A stretch of 64,000 bases of DNA from Alphaproteobacteria bacterium HGW-Alphaproteobacteria-1 (GTDB lineage: Bacteria > Pseudomonadota > Alphaproteobacteria > Rhodobacterales > Rhodobacteraceae): positions 62,001-126,000 of the forward strand of contig PHEQ01000002.1 in NCBI GenBank assembly GCA_002842985.1. The letters are read 5' to 3'. Both the position numbers and the translations under genes were made by a program. Below are positions 28,277 through 39,835 of the stretch, piece after piece. Below the pieces are notes generated by a model. That model worked only from the letters and a program-made list of their open reading frames with translations, was not told the origin of the DNA and made no database searches. How positions within the stretch are numbered: the first letter of the stretch is position 1; every line of letters starts with the position of its first letter.

Positions 28277-29112
28277 CAGGCCGCCACCTGCCGCAGACCG
28301 AGGATACGCCGCGCCTCTTGCCATGTGGCGACCGGGCGCTCGTATGTCTCGCACACCCCGACCGTGCGTTTGACCAGAGCCGCGTTGGAGGGTGCCAGCG
28401 TATCACGATCAAGACGGATATTGTCCTCGAGCCCGGTGCGCGCATGTCCGCCCGCCGCAATCGCCCAATCGTTAAGCACGATCTGGTTCGGCCCGACCCC
28501 CGCCGCGCACCAAGGCACATCGCCAAACAGCCGCTTGACCGTGGCCACGTAGAAATCGAACACCGCGCGGTCCGCGGGCATGGCGTTTTTCACGCCCATC
28601 ACGAATTGCACGTAAGGCGCGTCCTTGATCTGGCCGCGTTTGTGCATGAGCGCCGCATGAAAGATATGCGACAGATCAAACGCCTCGATCTCGGGTTTGA
28701 CGTCATATTTGATCATCTCGTCGGCGAGCCAGTTCACAAGGTCTGGCGGGTTTTCGTAAACCCGCGTCGGAAAGTTGTTCGACCCCACCGAAAGGGACGC
28801 CATGTCGGGGCGCAGGGGCAGCATTCCGCCGCGCTCATTCCCCGCGCCAGAGCGCCCGCCGGTCGACAATTGCACGATCATGCCAGGGCAATGTTTCTCG
28901 ATCCCCTCTTTCAGACGCGCAAAGCGCTCGGGGTCCGAGGTGGGTTTGCCCGCGTCGTCGCGCACATGGCAATGGGCGATGCTGGCCCCGGCCTCGAACG
29001 CCGCATGGGTGCTTTCGATCTGCTCGGCGATGGTGACCGGCACGGCGGGGTTGTCGGCCTTGGTGGGCACCGAGCCGGTGATCGCCACGCAAATGATGCA
29101 GGGGTTGGTCAT
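28276..29112 (-). CDS. Beta-keto acid cleavage enzyme (BKACE, DUF849)
   Basis: A 278-residue TIM-barrel enzyme of the 3-keto-5-aminohexanoate cleavage family. The zinc-binding segment is ASIAHCHVRDDAGKP; QLSTGGR and SLSVGSNNFP follow, and GHARTGLEDNIRLD lies near the C-terminus. BKACEs react a beta-keto acid with acetyl-CoA to give acetoacetate and a new acyl-CoA. Between pcaG and pcaD, and with no pcaIJ or pcaF in view, the likely substrate is beta-ketoadipate, giving succinyl-CoA; this is inference. The ATG at 29112 (MTNPCIICVAITG) is the start most like the family. The stop is coupled to pcaD. Confidence 0.9.
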   Translation of the reverse strand: MTNPCIICVAITGSVPTKADNPAVPVTIAEQIESTHAAFEAGASIAHCHVRDDAGKPTSDPERFARLKEGIEKHCPGMIVQLSTGGRSGAGNERGGMLPLRPDMASLSVGSNNFPTRVYENPPDLVNWLADEMIKYDVKPEIEAFDLSHIFHAALMHKRGQIKDAPYVQFVMGVKNAMPADRAVFDFYVATVKRLFGDVPWCAAGVGPNQIVLNDWAIAAGGHARTGLEDNIRLDRDTLAPSNAALVKRTVGVCETYERPVATWQEARRILGLRQVAA

Positions 29113-29122
29113 GATAGGGGCC

Positions 29123-29722
29123 TCATACGTCGAAAAATACGGTCTCGGGATCGCCCTGAAGGCGGATGTCGAAATGATAGCGGTTGCCGTCGGCAAGCGC
29201 GACCAGAGTTTGCCGACGGTGCGCCTGCTCGATCAGGCCCAGCACCGGGTCAGCGGCATTGGCAGCCGCCTCATCCCCGAAATACATCCGCGTGTTGAGA
29301 CCGACATTGATGCCCCGCGCCACCAGCCAGAGGTTGAGATGCGGGGCCATGAGGCGGCCATTGCGGCCCATGACGGCACCCGGTTTGACCGTTTTGACCT
29401 CAAACACCCCGGTATCGAAATCCGGGATCACCCGACCCCAGCCGCGAAAGCCCTCTTCAACCTCGCCCGCGCCGGGATAGACACCCGCCGCGTTGGCCTG
29501 CCAGACCTCGATCAGCACATCCTTGACCGGCGCGCCGGTGCCATCGGTCACCGTGCCGGTGACGGTGATGCGGGTGCCTTGGGCATTCGGGCCGGTGATG
29601 TCGCGGCCAAGCTCGCGGCGGTAGATGTCGAACCCCGCATCGCCGGGGGCAAGGCCGATATGGACATAGGGACCGGCGGTTTGCGAGGCGGATTCCTTGA
29701 GATAATGCAATGACTGGACCAT
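29123..29722 (-). CDS. pcaG: Protocatechuate 3,4-dioxygenase, alpha subunit
   Basis: A 199-residue intradiol dioxygenase subunit that pairs with PcaH to cleave protocatechuate between its two hydroxyls. The fold is shown by SASQTAGPYVHIGL, TVTDGTGAPVKDVLIEVWQANAAG and MAPHLNLWLVARGINVGLNTRMYF. As usual for alpha subunits, the iron ligands of PcaH are not all present (HLNLW in place of HIHV). The ATG at 29722 lies 2 bases past the pcaH stop. The next gene downstream is the BKACE, 10 bases on. Confidence 0.96.
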   Translation of the reverse strand: MVQSLHYLKESASQTAGPYVHIGLAPGDAGFDIYRRELGRDITGPNAQGTRITVTGTVTDGTGAPVKDVLIEVWQANAAGVYPGAGEVEEGFRGWGRVIPDFDTGVFEVKTVKPGAVMGRNGRLMAPHLNLWLVARGINVGLNTRMYFGDEAAANAADPVLGLIEQAHRRQTLVALADGNRYHFDIRLQGDPETVFFDV

Positions 29723-29724
29723 GG

Positions 29725-32706
<2,982 letters not shown>

Positions 32707-32710
<4 letters not shown>

Positions 32711-33558
32711 TGCCCCTCCTCCTGAATGGCGGCGCGCAGCGCGGCATGGTCAAGCGGAATGCCGGTGAAGATGTCCCAGGCATCGACGCCCTGACCAAAA
32801 AACAGCTCGTAGCCCGAGATCACCGTCAGCCCCGCCGCCTTGGCATCTTGCAGGAATTGCGTCTCTACGGGGGTGTAGACCGCATCGAACGCCCATTTCG
32901 CGCCCGCCATCGCCTGCGCCGGCAAGGGTGTGCCGCCGATGCCCACCATGCCGAGCGGCGTGCAGTTGATGATGCCGTCGGCATCTTTGGCCGCCGAGAG
33001 CGCATCACCGGATGTCTCAACCCGCGTGTCCGACCCAAGCGCGCGCAGGGCAGCGGCCAGCGCGCGGGCCTTGGCCGGGTCGAGATCGACGCAGCGGATT
33101 GTCTCCGCGCCGAGGCCGATCAGACCAAAGGCCACCGCCTTGCCCACGCCGCCGGTGCCGATCAGGCAGACGGTGCCCGGCCCCTCTGCGTCCCGCACCG
33201 CGCGATAGGCGGCCATGAAACCGGAATAGTCGGTGTTGAAGCCCTTTGGCCCGTCCGCCTCGAACACCACCGTATTGACCGCCCCGATGGCGCGCACCAG
33301 CGGATCGGTAACCGTGACCTTGGCGGTCACCACTTCCTTGTAGGGGTAGGTCACGTTGATGCCGCGAAAGCCGCCCTTGCGGGCCTGCTCGAACACTTCG
33401 TCGAAACTCAGGCCCATATCCTTGGGGATCAGCCGGTCATAGGTGACCGCGCGTCCCGTCAACTGTCCGGCGGTGCGGTGCAGGCGCGGCGATTTCGAGC
33501 GGGTGATATTGTCGCCGATGAGGCCGAGCTTCATGGAGCCGGAGGGCAAAGCAGTCAT
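32707..33558 (-). CDS. aroE: Shikimate (quinate/shikimate) dehydrogenase
   Basis: A 283-residue NAD(P)-dependent dehydrogenase of the AroE/YdiB family. The substrate domain has SKSPRLHRTAG, GINVTYPYK with the catalytic Lys, and GFNTDYSGF; the nucleotide domain has LIGTGGVGKAVAFGL followed by CVDLDPAK, an acidic strand end that favours NAD over NADP. GYELFFGQGVDAW is conserved. In this operon it should run in the oxidising direction, shikimate to 3-dehydroshikimate (or quinate to dehydroquinate), rather than in aromatic amino acid synthesis. The ATG at 33558 overlaps the tctA stop by 4 bases. Confidence 0.92.
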
Positions 33559-35063
33559 GATGTGGCCTTTCCGAAAATGCGGGTTTTCAGGGCGGTCCAG
33601 AGCGGGGTCTGGCTGACGAAGATCAGGATCACCGAGGTGAACAGCACAAGCGACAGCGGGCTTGTGACGATACCCTCGAAGAAGCGCCCGAGATCCTCGC
33701 GCTCGGAGATGATCGCGCGCCGCCAGTTGTCATCCAGCAGCCGCGACAGGATCACCCCGAGGATCACCGGCCCCAGCGGATAGCCGTAATGGCGCATGAA
33801 ATAGCCGAACACGCCGAAGCCGAGCATCCAGTAGACATCCGAGATCCGGTTGTTCACCGCATAGGCCCCCACGATCGACAAAAGCAGGATCAGCGGGATG
33901 ATGACAGAGCGCGGCATCTCGACGATCCTGGTGAAGATCCTGATTCCGGTCAGGCCAAAGATCAGCATGAACACATTGGCCGTCATCAGCGCGCCGACGA
34001 TGAACCAGAACATGTCGGGCTGGTCGATCATCAGCATCGGGCCGGGGTTCAGCCCGTGGATGAAGAGCGCGCCGATCATGATCGCGGTCACCGCGTCGCC
34101 GGGGATGCCCAGCGTCATCATCGGGATGAAGGCCCCGCCCACGGCGGCGTTATTGGCCGTTTCGGGCGCGACGAGCCCCTCCATCGCGCCTTTGCCAAAG
34201 GGCACCTTGGGGTTCTTGGTCACGCGCTTGGCGTGGTCATAGGCCATGAGCGCCGCGATATCGCCCCCCGTGCCGGGCAACGCGCCGATGATCACCCCGA
34301 TGGTGGAGGTTTGCAGCGACAGCGGCAGGTATTTGCGGATGATCCCGAACGAGGGCACGATCTTGTCGATCTTCTGGCGCACCGATTTGAGGTTCACGTT
34401 CTGGAGTTGCAGCAATGCTTCGGAGACGCCGAACATGCCGATCATCACCGCGATGAAGGAAATCCCGCCCTCCATGATCTGAAGATCGAAGGTGAAACGC
34501 GGGGTGAACGTCAGCGGGTCGCGGCCCACGGCCCCGATGGCAATGCCGAGCGCGCCGGCAAAGATGCCCTTGGCCAATGATCCCGTCGACAGCGAACCGA
34601 CCAGCAGGATGCCCAGAACTGCCAGCAGCATGTAATCGCGCGGCTGGAAAGTCAGCGCGAAATCCGCCACGAAGGGCGCGGCCAGCGCCAGCACCAGAAT
34701 GCCGATCAGCCCGCCAAAGAACGACATCACGGTGGTGACGCCAATCGCCTGCCCCGCCTCGCCGCGCTGCGCCATCGGATAGCCGTCCATCGCCGTGGCG
34801 ATGGCCGAGGGCGCGCCGGGGATATTGAGCAGGATCGCGGTGCGCGAGCCGCCATAGACGCCGCCCATGTAGATGCCCACCATCAGCGAAATCGCCGGGT
34901 AGACATCCCAGGAAAAGGTAAAGGAAATCAGGATCGAGACGGCCATGGTGACCGACAGGCCGGGAATCGCGCCGATATAGATACCGGCGAAAGTGCCTGC
35001 GCCCACAAGCAGCAGCAGTTCGGGTTGCGCGAAGATCGTCAGAATGGCAAGCAGCGTGTCCAT
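33555..35063 (-). CDS. tctA: Tripartite tricarboxylate transporter, large permease TctA
   Basis: A 502-residue inner-membrane permease with about twelve spans. The family segments GTFAGIYIGAIPGLSVTMAV, VGIYMGGVYGGSRTAILLNIPGAP and GALPGTGGDIAALMAYDHAKR are present, together with the duplicated second-half FIPMMTLGIPGDAVTAI. With TctB and the binding protein TctC it takes up an organic acid. Co-transcription with shikimate and protocatechuate genes suggests quinate, shikimate or a related hydroxy-acid. Either GTG at 35066 or ATG at 35063 (TGATG overlap with tctB) can start it; the ATG is preferred. Confidence 0.95.
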   Translation of the reverse strand: MDTLLAILTIFAQPELLLLVGAGTFAGIYIGAIPGLSVTMAVSILISFTFSWDVYPAISLMVGIYMGGVYGGSRTAILLNIPGAPSAIATAMDGYPMAQRGEAGQAIGVTTVMSFFGGLIGILVLALAAPFVADFALTFQPRDYMLLAVLGILLVGSLSTGSLAKGIFAGALGIAIGAVGRDPLTFTPRFTFDLQIMEGGISFIAVMIGMFGVSEALLQLQNVNLKSVRQKIDKIVPSFGIIRKYLPLSLQTSTIGVIIGALPGTGGDIAALMAYDHAKRVTKNPKVPFGKGAMEGLVAPETANNAAVGGAFIPMMTLGIPGDAVTAIMIGALFIHGLNPGPMLMIDQPDMFWFIVGALMTANVFMLIFGLTGIRIFTRIVEMPRSVIIPLILLLSIVGAYAVNNRISDVYWMLGFGVFGYFMRHYGYPLGPVILGVILSRLLDDNWRRAIISEREDLGRFFEGIVTSPLSLVLFTSVILIFVSQTPLWTALKTRIFGKATS

Positions 35064-35638
35064 CACGACGCCCCCCCGGACAGAAGAGTGCGGAAAAACT
35101 GGATGAATTCAGCCTCGGGCAGGATACCGGCGGGCAAGAGCACGGTGAACACCACCCGGAACACGATCCAGATCACGACCAGCGAGCCGAGCGCCACCGC
35201 CAGCGTGTAGCCCCATCCCCGGCGCGCCAGAACCTTGATCGCAATCGTCAGGAAAAGCGCCGCCGTCGGAACAAAGCCGAGCGGTTTCAAAAGCAGGCCG
35301 AAGACGATCAGAAAGCCGATGAAGAGGATCACCATAGGCGGCAGGATATCGCGGCTCAGCGTCTCGCTGGTGACCCGTGGCAGGCGCCAGGTGCGCAGAG
35401 CCACGATCGCCACCGCCACGACCATCACCAAGGTGGTGGCCATCGGGATCGCGCCGGGCCCCGACAGGGCGGTAAAGCCCGAGATGCCATAGGCGCTGTA
35501 AAGCAGGAATAGGCTCGCCGCGGTCAGGATCAGGGCAAAGCCCAGTTCGCCGGGTCTGCGTCCTTCGGCGTAGCCGCCGGGCGTCGCATCCGATGTGCCA
35601 TCGTGATGATCGCTGTCGCCTCTGAATTCCGGGTCCAT
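35063..35638 (-). CDS. tctB: Tripartite tricarboxylate transporter, small permease TctB
   Basis: A 191-residue membrane protein with four predicted spans (LGFALILTAASLFLLYSAYG; AIPMATTLVMVVAVAIVAL; ILPPMVILFIGFLIVFGLLL; the C-terminal LAVALGSLVVIWIVFRVVF). Size, arrangement and position between tctC and tctA identify it as TctB, which tolerates very low sequence conservation. An acidic, His/Asp-rich cytoplasmic N-terminus of about 30 residues precedes the first span. GGGAGGAG upstream of the ATG at 35638 is a strong ribosome site. A hairpin lies between it and tctC. Confidence 0.93.
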   Translation of the reverse strand: MDPEFRGDSDHHDGTSDATPGGYAEGRRPGELGFALILTAASLFLLYSAYGISGFTALSGPGAIPMATTLVMVVAVAIVALRTWRLPRVTSETLSRDILPPMVILFIGFLIVFGLLLKPLGFVPTAALFLTIAIKVLARRGWGYTLAVALGSLVVIWIVFRVVFTVLLPAGILPEAEFIQFFRTLLSGGAS

Positions 35639-35689
35639 GATACTCTCCTCCCTCAGGGTTCATCCCGGGCTCCTCTCCCGGAACGCAAA

Positions 35690-35723
35690 GCGCCGCCCAG
35701 CCTGTTGTCGGCGCGGGCGGCGC
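35690..35723 (-). terminator. Intra-operon hairpin between tctC and tctB
   Basis: A perfect 9-bp inverted repeat, GCGCCGCCC (35690-35698) and GGGCGGCGC (35715-35723), with a 16-base loop. On the minus strand it is followed by TTTGCG. It looks like a partial terminator or RNA-stabilising stem that would let the binding-protein gene tctC be expressed above the rest of the operon, as is common for solute-binding proteins. Confidence 0.55.
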
Positions 35724-35768
35724 CATGTTCACCGGGTCCGAAGACCCGCGATCGTCAGACAGGGGGCG

Positions 35769-36773
35769 TTACTCGCCCGGACGGGCGATGCCGAACTCTT
35801 CGGGCGAGGCCTTGGTCAGACCGGCATCGTGCAACAGCCACGCCGTGCCCTGCTGCCACTTGGTCAGAAACGCCTCGGCCTCGTCGCCGCTGATTGCCAT
35901 CATGGTGAAGCCGCGGCTGTCCATCAGGCTTGTGAAATCGGGATGTTCCGCGCCCTTGGCATAGGCATCGCTCAGCTTGGCGACGACGTCATCCGGCGTG
36001 CCCTTGGGAACAAAGACGCCGAAAAACGGGCCCCAGGGCAGGTAGGTGGCATAGCCTTCGTTGAACGAAGTGACCGCTGGCACGTCGGGCAGCTTGTCAC
36101 TGGCCTGGGTATCAAACAGCGCCAGCGGCTTCATCGCGCCTGCGCGGATACCTTCGATCGCGGCCCCGAGAACGGCAGGCATCACGTCGATCGCGCCACT
36201 CTGCAACGCGGTCAGCGCCGGGCCGTCGCCGTCATAGGGCACGGCGATCACGTCAAGCTTGCCCTCGACCGTGTTCATCATCGCTGTGACCACAGACGGC
36301 ACGCCGCCCGGCCCGGTCGAGCCGATGCGCAATTCGCCGGGGTTTGCGGCGATATGGGCCATCATGCCGGCGTAATCGTCGAAAGGTGCATCCTTGTTGG
36401 CCACCAGGATCGGGGTGCCGCGTGCCAGAATGTTGATCGGCACGAATTCCGAGTAATCCTTGTCGCCCAGACCCATGATCTTGTAGAGCATCGGGTTTTC
36501 CGCGCCCATCAGCAGGGTATAGCCATCGGCGGGCGAGCCCGCGACATGGTTGAGCGCGATGGCGCCCACGGCGCCGGTCATGTTCTGCATGACGACCGTG
36601 CCGCCCAGCACCGCCTCGGCATGGGGTGTGACCGAACGCATGACCGTGTCGGTCGAGCCGCCGGCGCCCCACTGGATGATGCCCTGGATTTCCTTGCTGG
36701 GATAATTCTGCGCGGTGGCCATGGTGGCGCTCAGGCCAAGCGCCGCAATCGTGCCGAGAAACTTAAGAGACAT
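35769..36773 (-). CDS. tctC: Tripartite tricarboxylate transporter, substrate-binding protein TctC
   Basis: A 334-residue periplasmic binding protein. A Sec signal peptide (MSLKFLGTIAALGLSATMATA, cleaved about residue 21) is followed by the Bug/TctC fold: YPSKEIQGIIQWGAGGSTDT, NMTGAVGAIALNHVAGSPADGYTLLMG and LRIGSTGPGGVPSVV. GGGAGGACGGA precedes the ATG at 36773. It is the first gene of the minus-strand operon and reads away from the TetR gene across a 155-base control region. The ligand is inferred to be quinate/shikimate-like from the downstream genes. Confidence 0.95.
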   Translation of the reverse strand: MSLKFLGTIAALGLSATMATAQNYPSKEIQGIIQWGAGGSTDTVMRSVTPHAEAVLGGTVVMQNMTGAVGAIALNHVAGSPADGYTLLMGAENPMLYKIMGLGDKDYSEFVPINILARGTPILVANKDAPFDDYAGMMAHIAANPGELRIGSTGPGGVPSVVTAMMNTVEGKLDVIAVPYDGDGPALTALQSGAIDVMPAVLGAAIEGIRAGAMKPLALFDTQASDKLPDVPAVTSFNEGYATYLPWGPFFGVFVPKGTPDDVVAKLSDAYAKGAEHPDFTSLMDSRGFTMMAISGDEAEAFLTKWQQGTAWLLHDAGLTKASPEEFGIARPGE

Positions 36774-36837
36774 TCCGTCCTCCCTGAATGTGGTCTGTCC
36801 GACGATTCGCTCCTCGCCCCGTCGGTCACGTTCATTT

Positions 36838-36887
36838 ATTAACTCCGGGGTTAATTTGTCAAATTAAAAATGGACCGCGGGGTTAAC
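36838..36887. promoter_or_regulatory. Divergent promoter region with two TetR operator-like sites
   Basis: Between tctC and the TetR gene is the near-palindrome ATTAACTCCGGGGTTAAT (36838-36855), and a second copy of the same pattern at 36870-36887 that matches at ATnnACnnCGGGGTTAA. The shared CGGGGTTAA cores start 32 bases apart (36846 and 36878), three helical turns. On the minus strand TTGACA (36862-36857) lies directly upstream of the first site, so a repressor bound there would cover the tctC promoter between -35 and -10. Confidence 0.65.
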
Positions 36888-36928
36888 TTTATGCTAGGCA
36901 GATCGGCAAGGACCAGGAATTGAGAGAC

Positions 36929-37630
36929 ATGGAGATGGACGGAGGCGCACAGACACCGAAAAAGGAGCGCAAGACCTCGTGGAAAAAGGACCCCGCATCG
37001 GTCAGGGCGAACATCCTCGGCGTCGCCACCGATGAGTTTGCCGCTCATGGCCTCGCCGGGGCCAATATCAACGAGATCGCCCGCAAGACCTCGACCTCCA
37101 AACGCATGATCTATTACTATTTCGGCGACAAGGAGGGGCTGTATTGCGCCGTGCTTGAAGGCGTCTACGCCTCGTTGCGCAATGCGGAGGACCTGCTCGA
37201 TTTCGCCGGGCTCGACCCGATCGAGGCGCTGCGGCGACTGGTCGAGGCGACCTTCGAGGCGCATGTCACCTCACCGCATTTCATCCGGCTGGTGATGATC
37301 GAGAACATCCATAACGCCGCCTATCTGCGCAAGTCCGAGATCGTCCCCAAGCTCAACCGGTCGATCATCGAAAAGCTCGCCGACATCTGCGATCGCGGCA
37401 AGGCCATGGGCCTGTTTCGCTCTGGCGTCGATCCGCTGGAACTGCACTGGCTCATCAGCTCGTTCAGCTTCTACAACGTGTCGAACCGCGCCACCTTTTC
37501 CACCTCTTTCGGCGAGGCGCTCTACACGCCCGTGCATCAGGCGCTGCTCAAGGCGCGCGCCACCGACATGGTGCTGGCTGCCGCCGTGATCGGCCATGAG
37601 CCCGCCTCATGGAATACCGACGGCACATGA
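36929..37630 (+). CDS. TetR/AcrR-family regulator
   Basis: A 233-residue regulator. After a basic N-terminus, the DNA-binding domain lies at about residues 25-75 (ILGVATDEFAAHGLAGANINEIARKTSTSKRMIYYYFGDKEGL, the helix-turn-helix and the typical YYYF-K turn). The remainder is the helical ligand and dimer domain, with the CSAG-like VMIENIHNAAYLR. Divergence from the operon at 36773 and the two operator-like sites make it the likely local repressor, with shikimate, dehydroshikimate or protocatechuate as possible inducer. Starts: ATG 36929 chosen; TTG 36920 and ATG 36935 are alternatives. Confidence 0.88.
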   Translation: MEMDGGAQTPKKERKTSWKKDPASVRANILGVATDEFAAHGLAGANINEIARKTSTSKRMIYYYFGDKEGLYCAVLEGVYASLRNAEDLLDFAGLDPIEALRRLVEATFEAHVTSPHFIRLVMIENIHNAAYLRKSEIVPKLNRSIIEKLADICDRGKAMGLFRSGVDPLELHWLISSFSFYNVSNRATFSTSFGEALYTPVHQALLKARATDMVLAAAVIGHEPASWNTDGT

Positions 37631-37674
37631 TGGACCGGGACACGCGCACGCTCAGGCCAGACCCGCAAACGCAA

Positions 37675-37699
37675 GGGTCCCCGCCACTGGCGGGGACCC
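37675..37699 (-). terminator. Terminator of the ribosomal operon (possibly bidirectional)
   Basis: A perfect 11-bp stem, GGGTCCCCGCC (37675-37685) and GGCGGGGACCC (37689-37699), with a 3-base loop. On the minus strand it is followed by TTGCGTTT. It sits 36 bases beyond rplQ and 44 bases beyond the convergent TetR gene, so it may stop transcription from both sides. Confidence 0.75.
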
Positions 37700-37735
37700 T
37701 GCCGGTTCTGACCGGGCCGCGTGACGGGCCGGGGT

Positions 37736-38155
37736 CTAGTCCTCGGCGGCCTCTTCGGCCTCAAGCCGCGCGCGGTCCTCGGCGCCCTTGGCGCTCGGGT
37801 CGCGATCGACGAATTCGATGATCGCCATCGGCGCCATGTCGCCATAGCGAAAGCCGGCCTTGAGCACGCGCACATAGCCGCCCTGCCGTTCGGCATAGCG
37901 GGGGCCGAGCACCTCGAAAAGCTTGGCAACGTGCTTGTCCTGCTTGAGCTGCGCCGCTGCCTGACGGCGCGCGTGCAGGTCACCGCGCTTGCCGAGCGTG
38001 ATGAGTTTCTCCACCACGCGGCGCAATTCCTTGGCCTTGGGCAAGGTGGTCTTGATCTGCTCATGCTCGATGAGCGAGCCCGACATGTTCGCCCACATCG
38101 CCTTGCGGTGCTCGTGGGTGCGGTTCAGGCGGCGGTATCCTCTGGCGTGACGCAT
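37736..38155 (-). CDS. rplQ: 50S ribosomal protein L17
   Basis: A 139-residue L17. The invariant start [20 protein letters not shown], then [30 protein letters not shown] and [27 protein letters not shown], are unmistakable. The C-terminus carries a short acidic extension (LEAEEAAED) as in other alphaproteobacteria. It is last in the minus-strand operon rplO-secY-adk-rpsM-rpsK-rpoA-rplQ. The 145-base gap to rpoA contains two perfect palindromes. A strong hairpin follows the gene. Confidence 0.98.
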   Translation of the reverse strand: MRHARGYRRLNRTHEHRKAMWANMSGSLIEHEQIKTTLPKAKELRRVVEKLITLGKRGDLHARRQAAAQLKQDKHVAKLFEVLGPRYAERQGGYVRVLKAGFRYGDMAPMAIIEFVDRDPSAKGAEDRARLEAEEAAED

Positions 38156-38245
38156 TGTCTATCTCCTAGGCGTTTTTGCTTTGTCCGGCGGTCTGATGCG
38201 TGTCAGCCGCTCTCCTTGGGGCGGGATTGCCCGGTTGGCAGGGAA

Positions 38246-38291
38246 CCGATTTCTTGAAAAGAAATCGGAACGGAAACTTTGAAAGTTTCCG
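38246..38291. repeat. Two adjacent perfect palindromes in the rpoA-rplQ spacer
   Basis: CCGATTTCTT/AAGAAATCGG (38246-38255 and 38259-38268, loop GAA), followed 2 bases later by CGGAAACTTT/AAAGTTTCCG (38271-38280 and 38282-38291, loop G). Both have TTGAAA at their centre. They would form two strong hairpins in the mRNA between rpoA and rplQ and look like members of an interspersed repeat family rather than a terminator, since no T-run follows. Confidence 0.7.
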
Positions 38292-38300
38292 CCCCATAAT

Positions 38301-39317
38301 TCAGAAGGCGTCTTCAAACTTCTTGGCGAGGTCCTCGATATCGTCGGGCGGCCAGTCCTCGACATCCATGCCGAGGTGAAGGCCCATGCCCGAGAGCACT
38401 TCCTTGATCTCGTTGAGCGACTTGCGGCCGAAGTTCGGCGTGCGCAGCATCTCTGCCTCGGTTTTCTGGATGAGATCGCCGATATAGACGATATTGTCGT
38501 TCTTGAGGCAATTGGCCGAGCGGACCGACAGTTCCAGCTCATCCACCTTCTTGAGCAGAAGCGGGTTGAACTCGAGCCCGTCCTCGTCATCCTGACGGAG
38601 CGACGATTCCGGCTCGTCGAAGTTCACGAAGATGCCAAGCTGGTCTTGCAGGATTCGCGCGGCATAGGCCACCGCGTCCTCTGGCGTCAGGGAGCCGTCG
38701 GTTTCGACCTTCATGGTCAGCTTGTCATAGTCGAGCACCTGGCCTTCGCGGGTGGGTTGCACGTCATAGCTGACGCGCGTCACGGGCGAATAGATCGCGT
38801 CGATCGGGATAAGGCCGATGGGCGCGTCCTCGGGCTTGTTCTTGTCTGCCGGGACATAGCCCTTGCCGGTGTTGACCGTCAGTTCCATGAACAGATCCGC
38901 CCCGTCGTCGAGGTGGCAGATGATGTGATCTCGGTTCAGGATCTCGATGCCCGCACTGTCGGAAATGTCTCCCGCCGTAACGGCACCAGGCCCCTTGGCG
39001 TTGATCGAAAGGCGCTTCGGCCCGTCCACTTCCATGCGGATCGCCACGCCCTTGAGGTTGAGCACGATGTCGGTGACATCCTCCCGCACACCCGAGACCG
39101 AGGAAAACTCGTGCAGCACGTTGTCGATCTGCACCGCCGTGATGGCCGCGCCCTGAAGCGACGAGAGCAGAACCCGCCGCAGCGCGTTGCCAAGCGTAAG
39201 GCCAAAGCCCCGCTCGAGCGGCTCTGCCACGACCACCGCCTGACGCAGCGGATCGTTGCCCGGTTTGATCACGAGCTGCGTCGGCTTGATCAGGTCTGCC
39301 CAGTTTTTATGGATCAT
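38301..39317 (-). CDS. rpoA: RNA polymerase alpha subunit
   Basis: A 338-residue alpha subunit. The N-terminal dimerisation domain shows [22 protein letters not shown], the signature loop; the C-terminal domain, which binds UP elements and activators, shows [26 protein letters not shown] and [19 protein letters not shown]. The start is ATG at 39317 ([12 protein letters not shown]), set by GGAGGG just upstream; an in-frame ATG four codons earlier is not used. Normal length for an alphaproteobacterium. Confidence 0.98.
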   Translation of the reverse strand: MIHKNWADLIKPTQLVIKPGNDPLRQAVVVAEPLERGFGLTLGNALRRVLLSSLQGAAITAVQIDNVLHEFSSVSGVREDVTDIVLNLKGVAIRMEVDGPKRLSINAKGPGAVTAGDISDSAGIEILNRDHIICHLDDGADLFMELTVNTGKGYVPADKNKPEDAPIGLIPIDAIYSPVTRVSYDVQPTREGQVLDYDKLTMKVETDGSLTPEDAVAYAARILQDQLGIFVNFDEPESSLRQDDEDGLEFNPLLLKKVDELELSVRSANCLKNDNIVYIGDLIQKTEAEMLRTPNFGRKSLNEIKEVLSGMGLHLGMDVEDWPPDDIEDLAKKFEDAF

Positions 39318-39430
39318 GCGTCCCTCCATTCCAGTCCCCGCCCCATGTCCGAAAGGCGGCGACGCCCGAGGATTTCTAAATGACGTGCAGGACCGCGCCC
39401 GTGGCGCGGCCCTGTTGGCAATCTTTGCGC

Positions 39431-39820
39431 TCAGACCCGGCGGCGTTTCGGCGGGCGACAGCCGTTATGGGCAATCGGCGTCACGTCGCGGATCGAGGTG
39501 ATGTTGAAACCGACGGCGGCCAGCGCGCGCAGCGCCGATTCACGGCCCGAACCGGGGCCCTGCACCTCGACCTCGAGCGTTTTCATGCCGTGTTCCTGAG
39601 CCTTGCGGCCCGCATCCTCTGCGGCCATCTGCGCGGCATAGGGCGTCGATTTGCGCGACCCCTTGAAACCCATGGTCCCGGCCGAGGACCATGCAATCGC
39701 GTTGCCCTGGACGTCAGAGATGAGGATCTTGGTGTTGTTGAAGGACGAATTCACATGAGCAACGCCAGTGGCGATGTTCTTGGAAACCTTCTTCTTGGTG
39801 CGTTTGGTCTCGCGTGCCAT
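39431..39820 (-). CDS. rpsK: 30S ribosomal protein S11
   Basis: A 129-residue S11 of the platform of the small subunit. Key segments: [51 protein letters not shown], and the C-terminal [17 protein letters not shown], the last being the standard end. It starts with ATG at 39820, 15 bases downstream of rpsM, and precedes rpoA in the conserved alpha operon order. Confidence 0.99.
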   Translation of the reverse strand: MARETKRTKKKVSKNIATGVAHVNSSFNNTKILISDVQGNAIAWSSAGTMGFKGSRKSTPYAAQMAAEDAGRKAQEHGMKTLEVEVQGPGSGRESALRALAAVGFNITSIRDVTPIAHNGCRPPKRRRV

Positions 39821-39835
39821 ATCTGCTGCCCTCCC

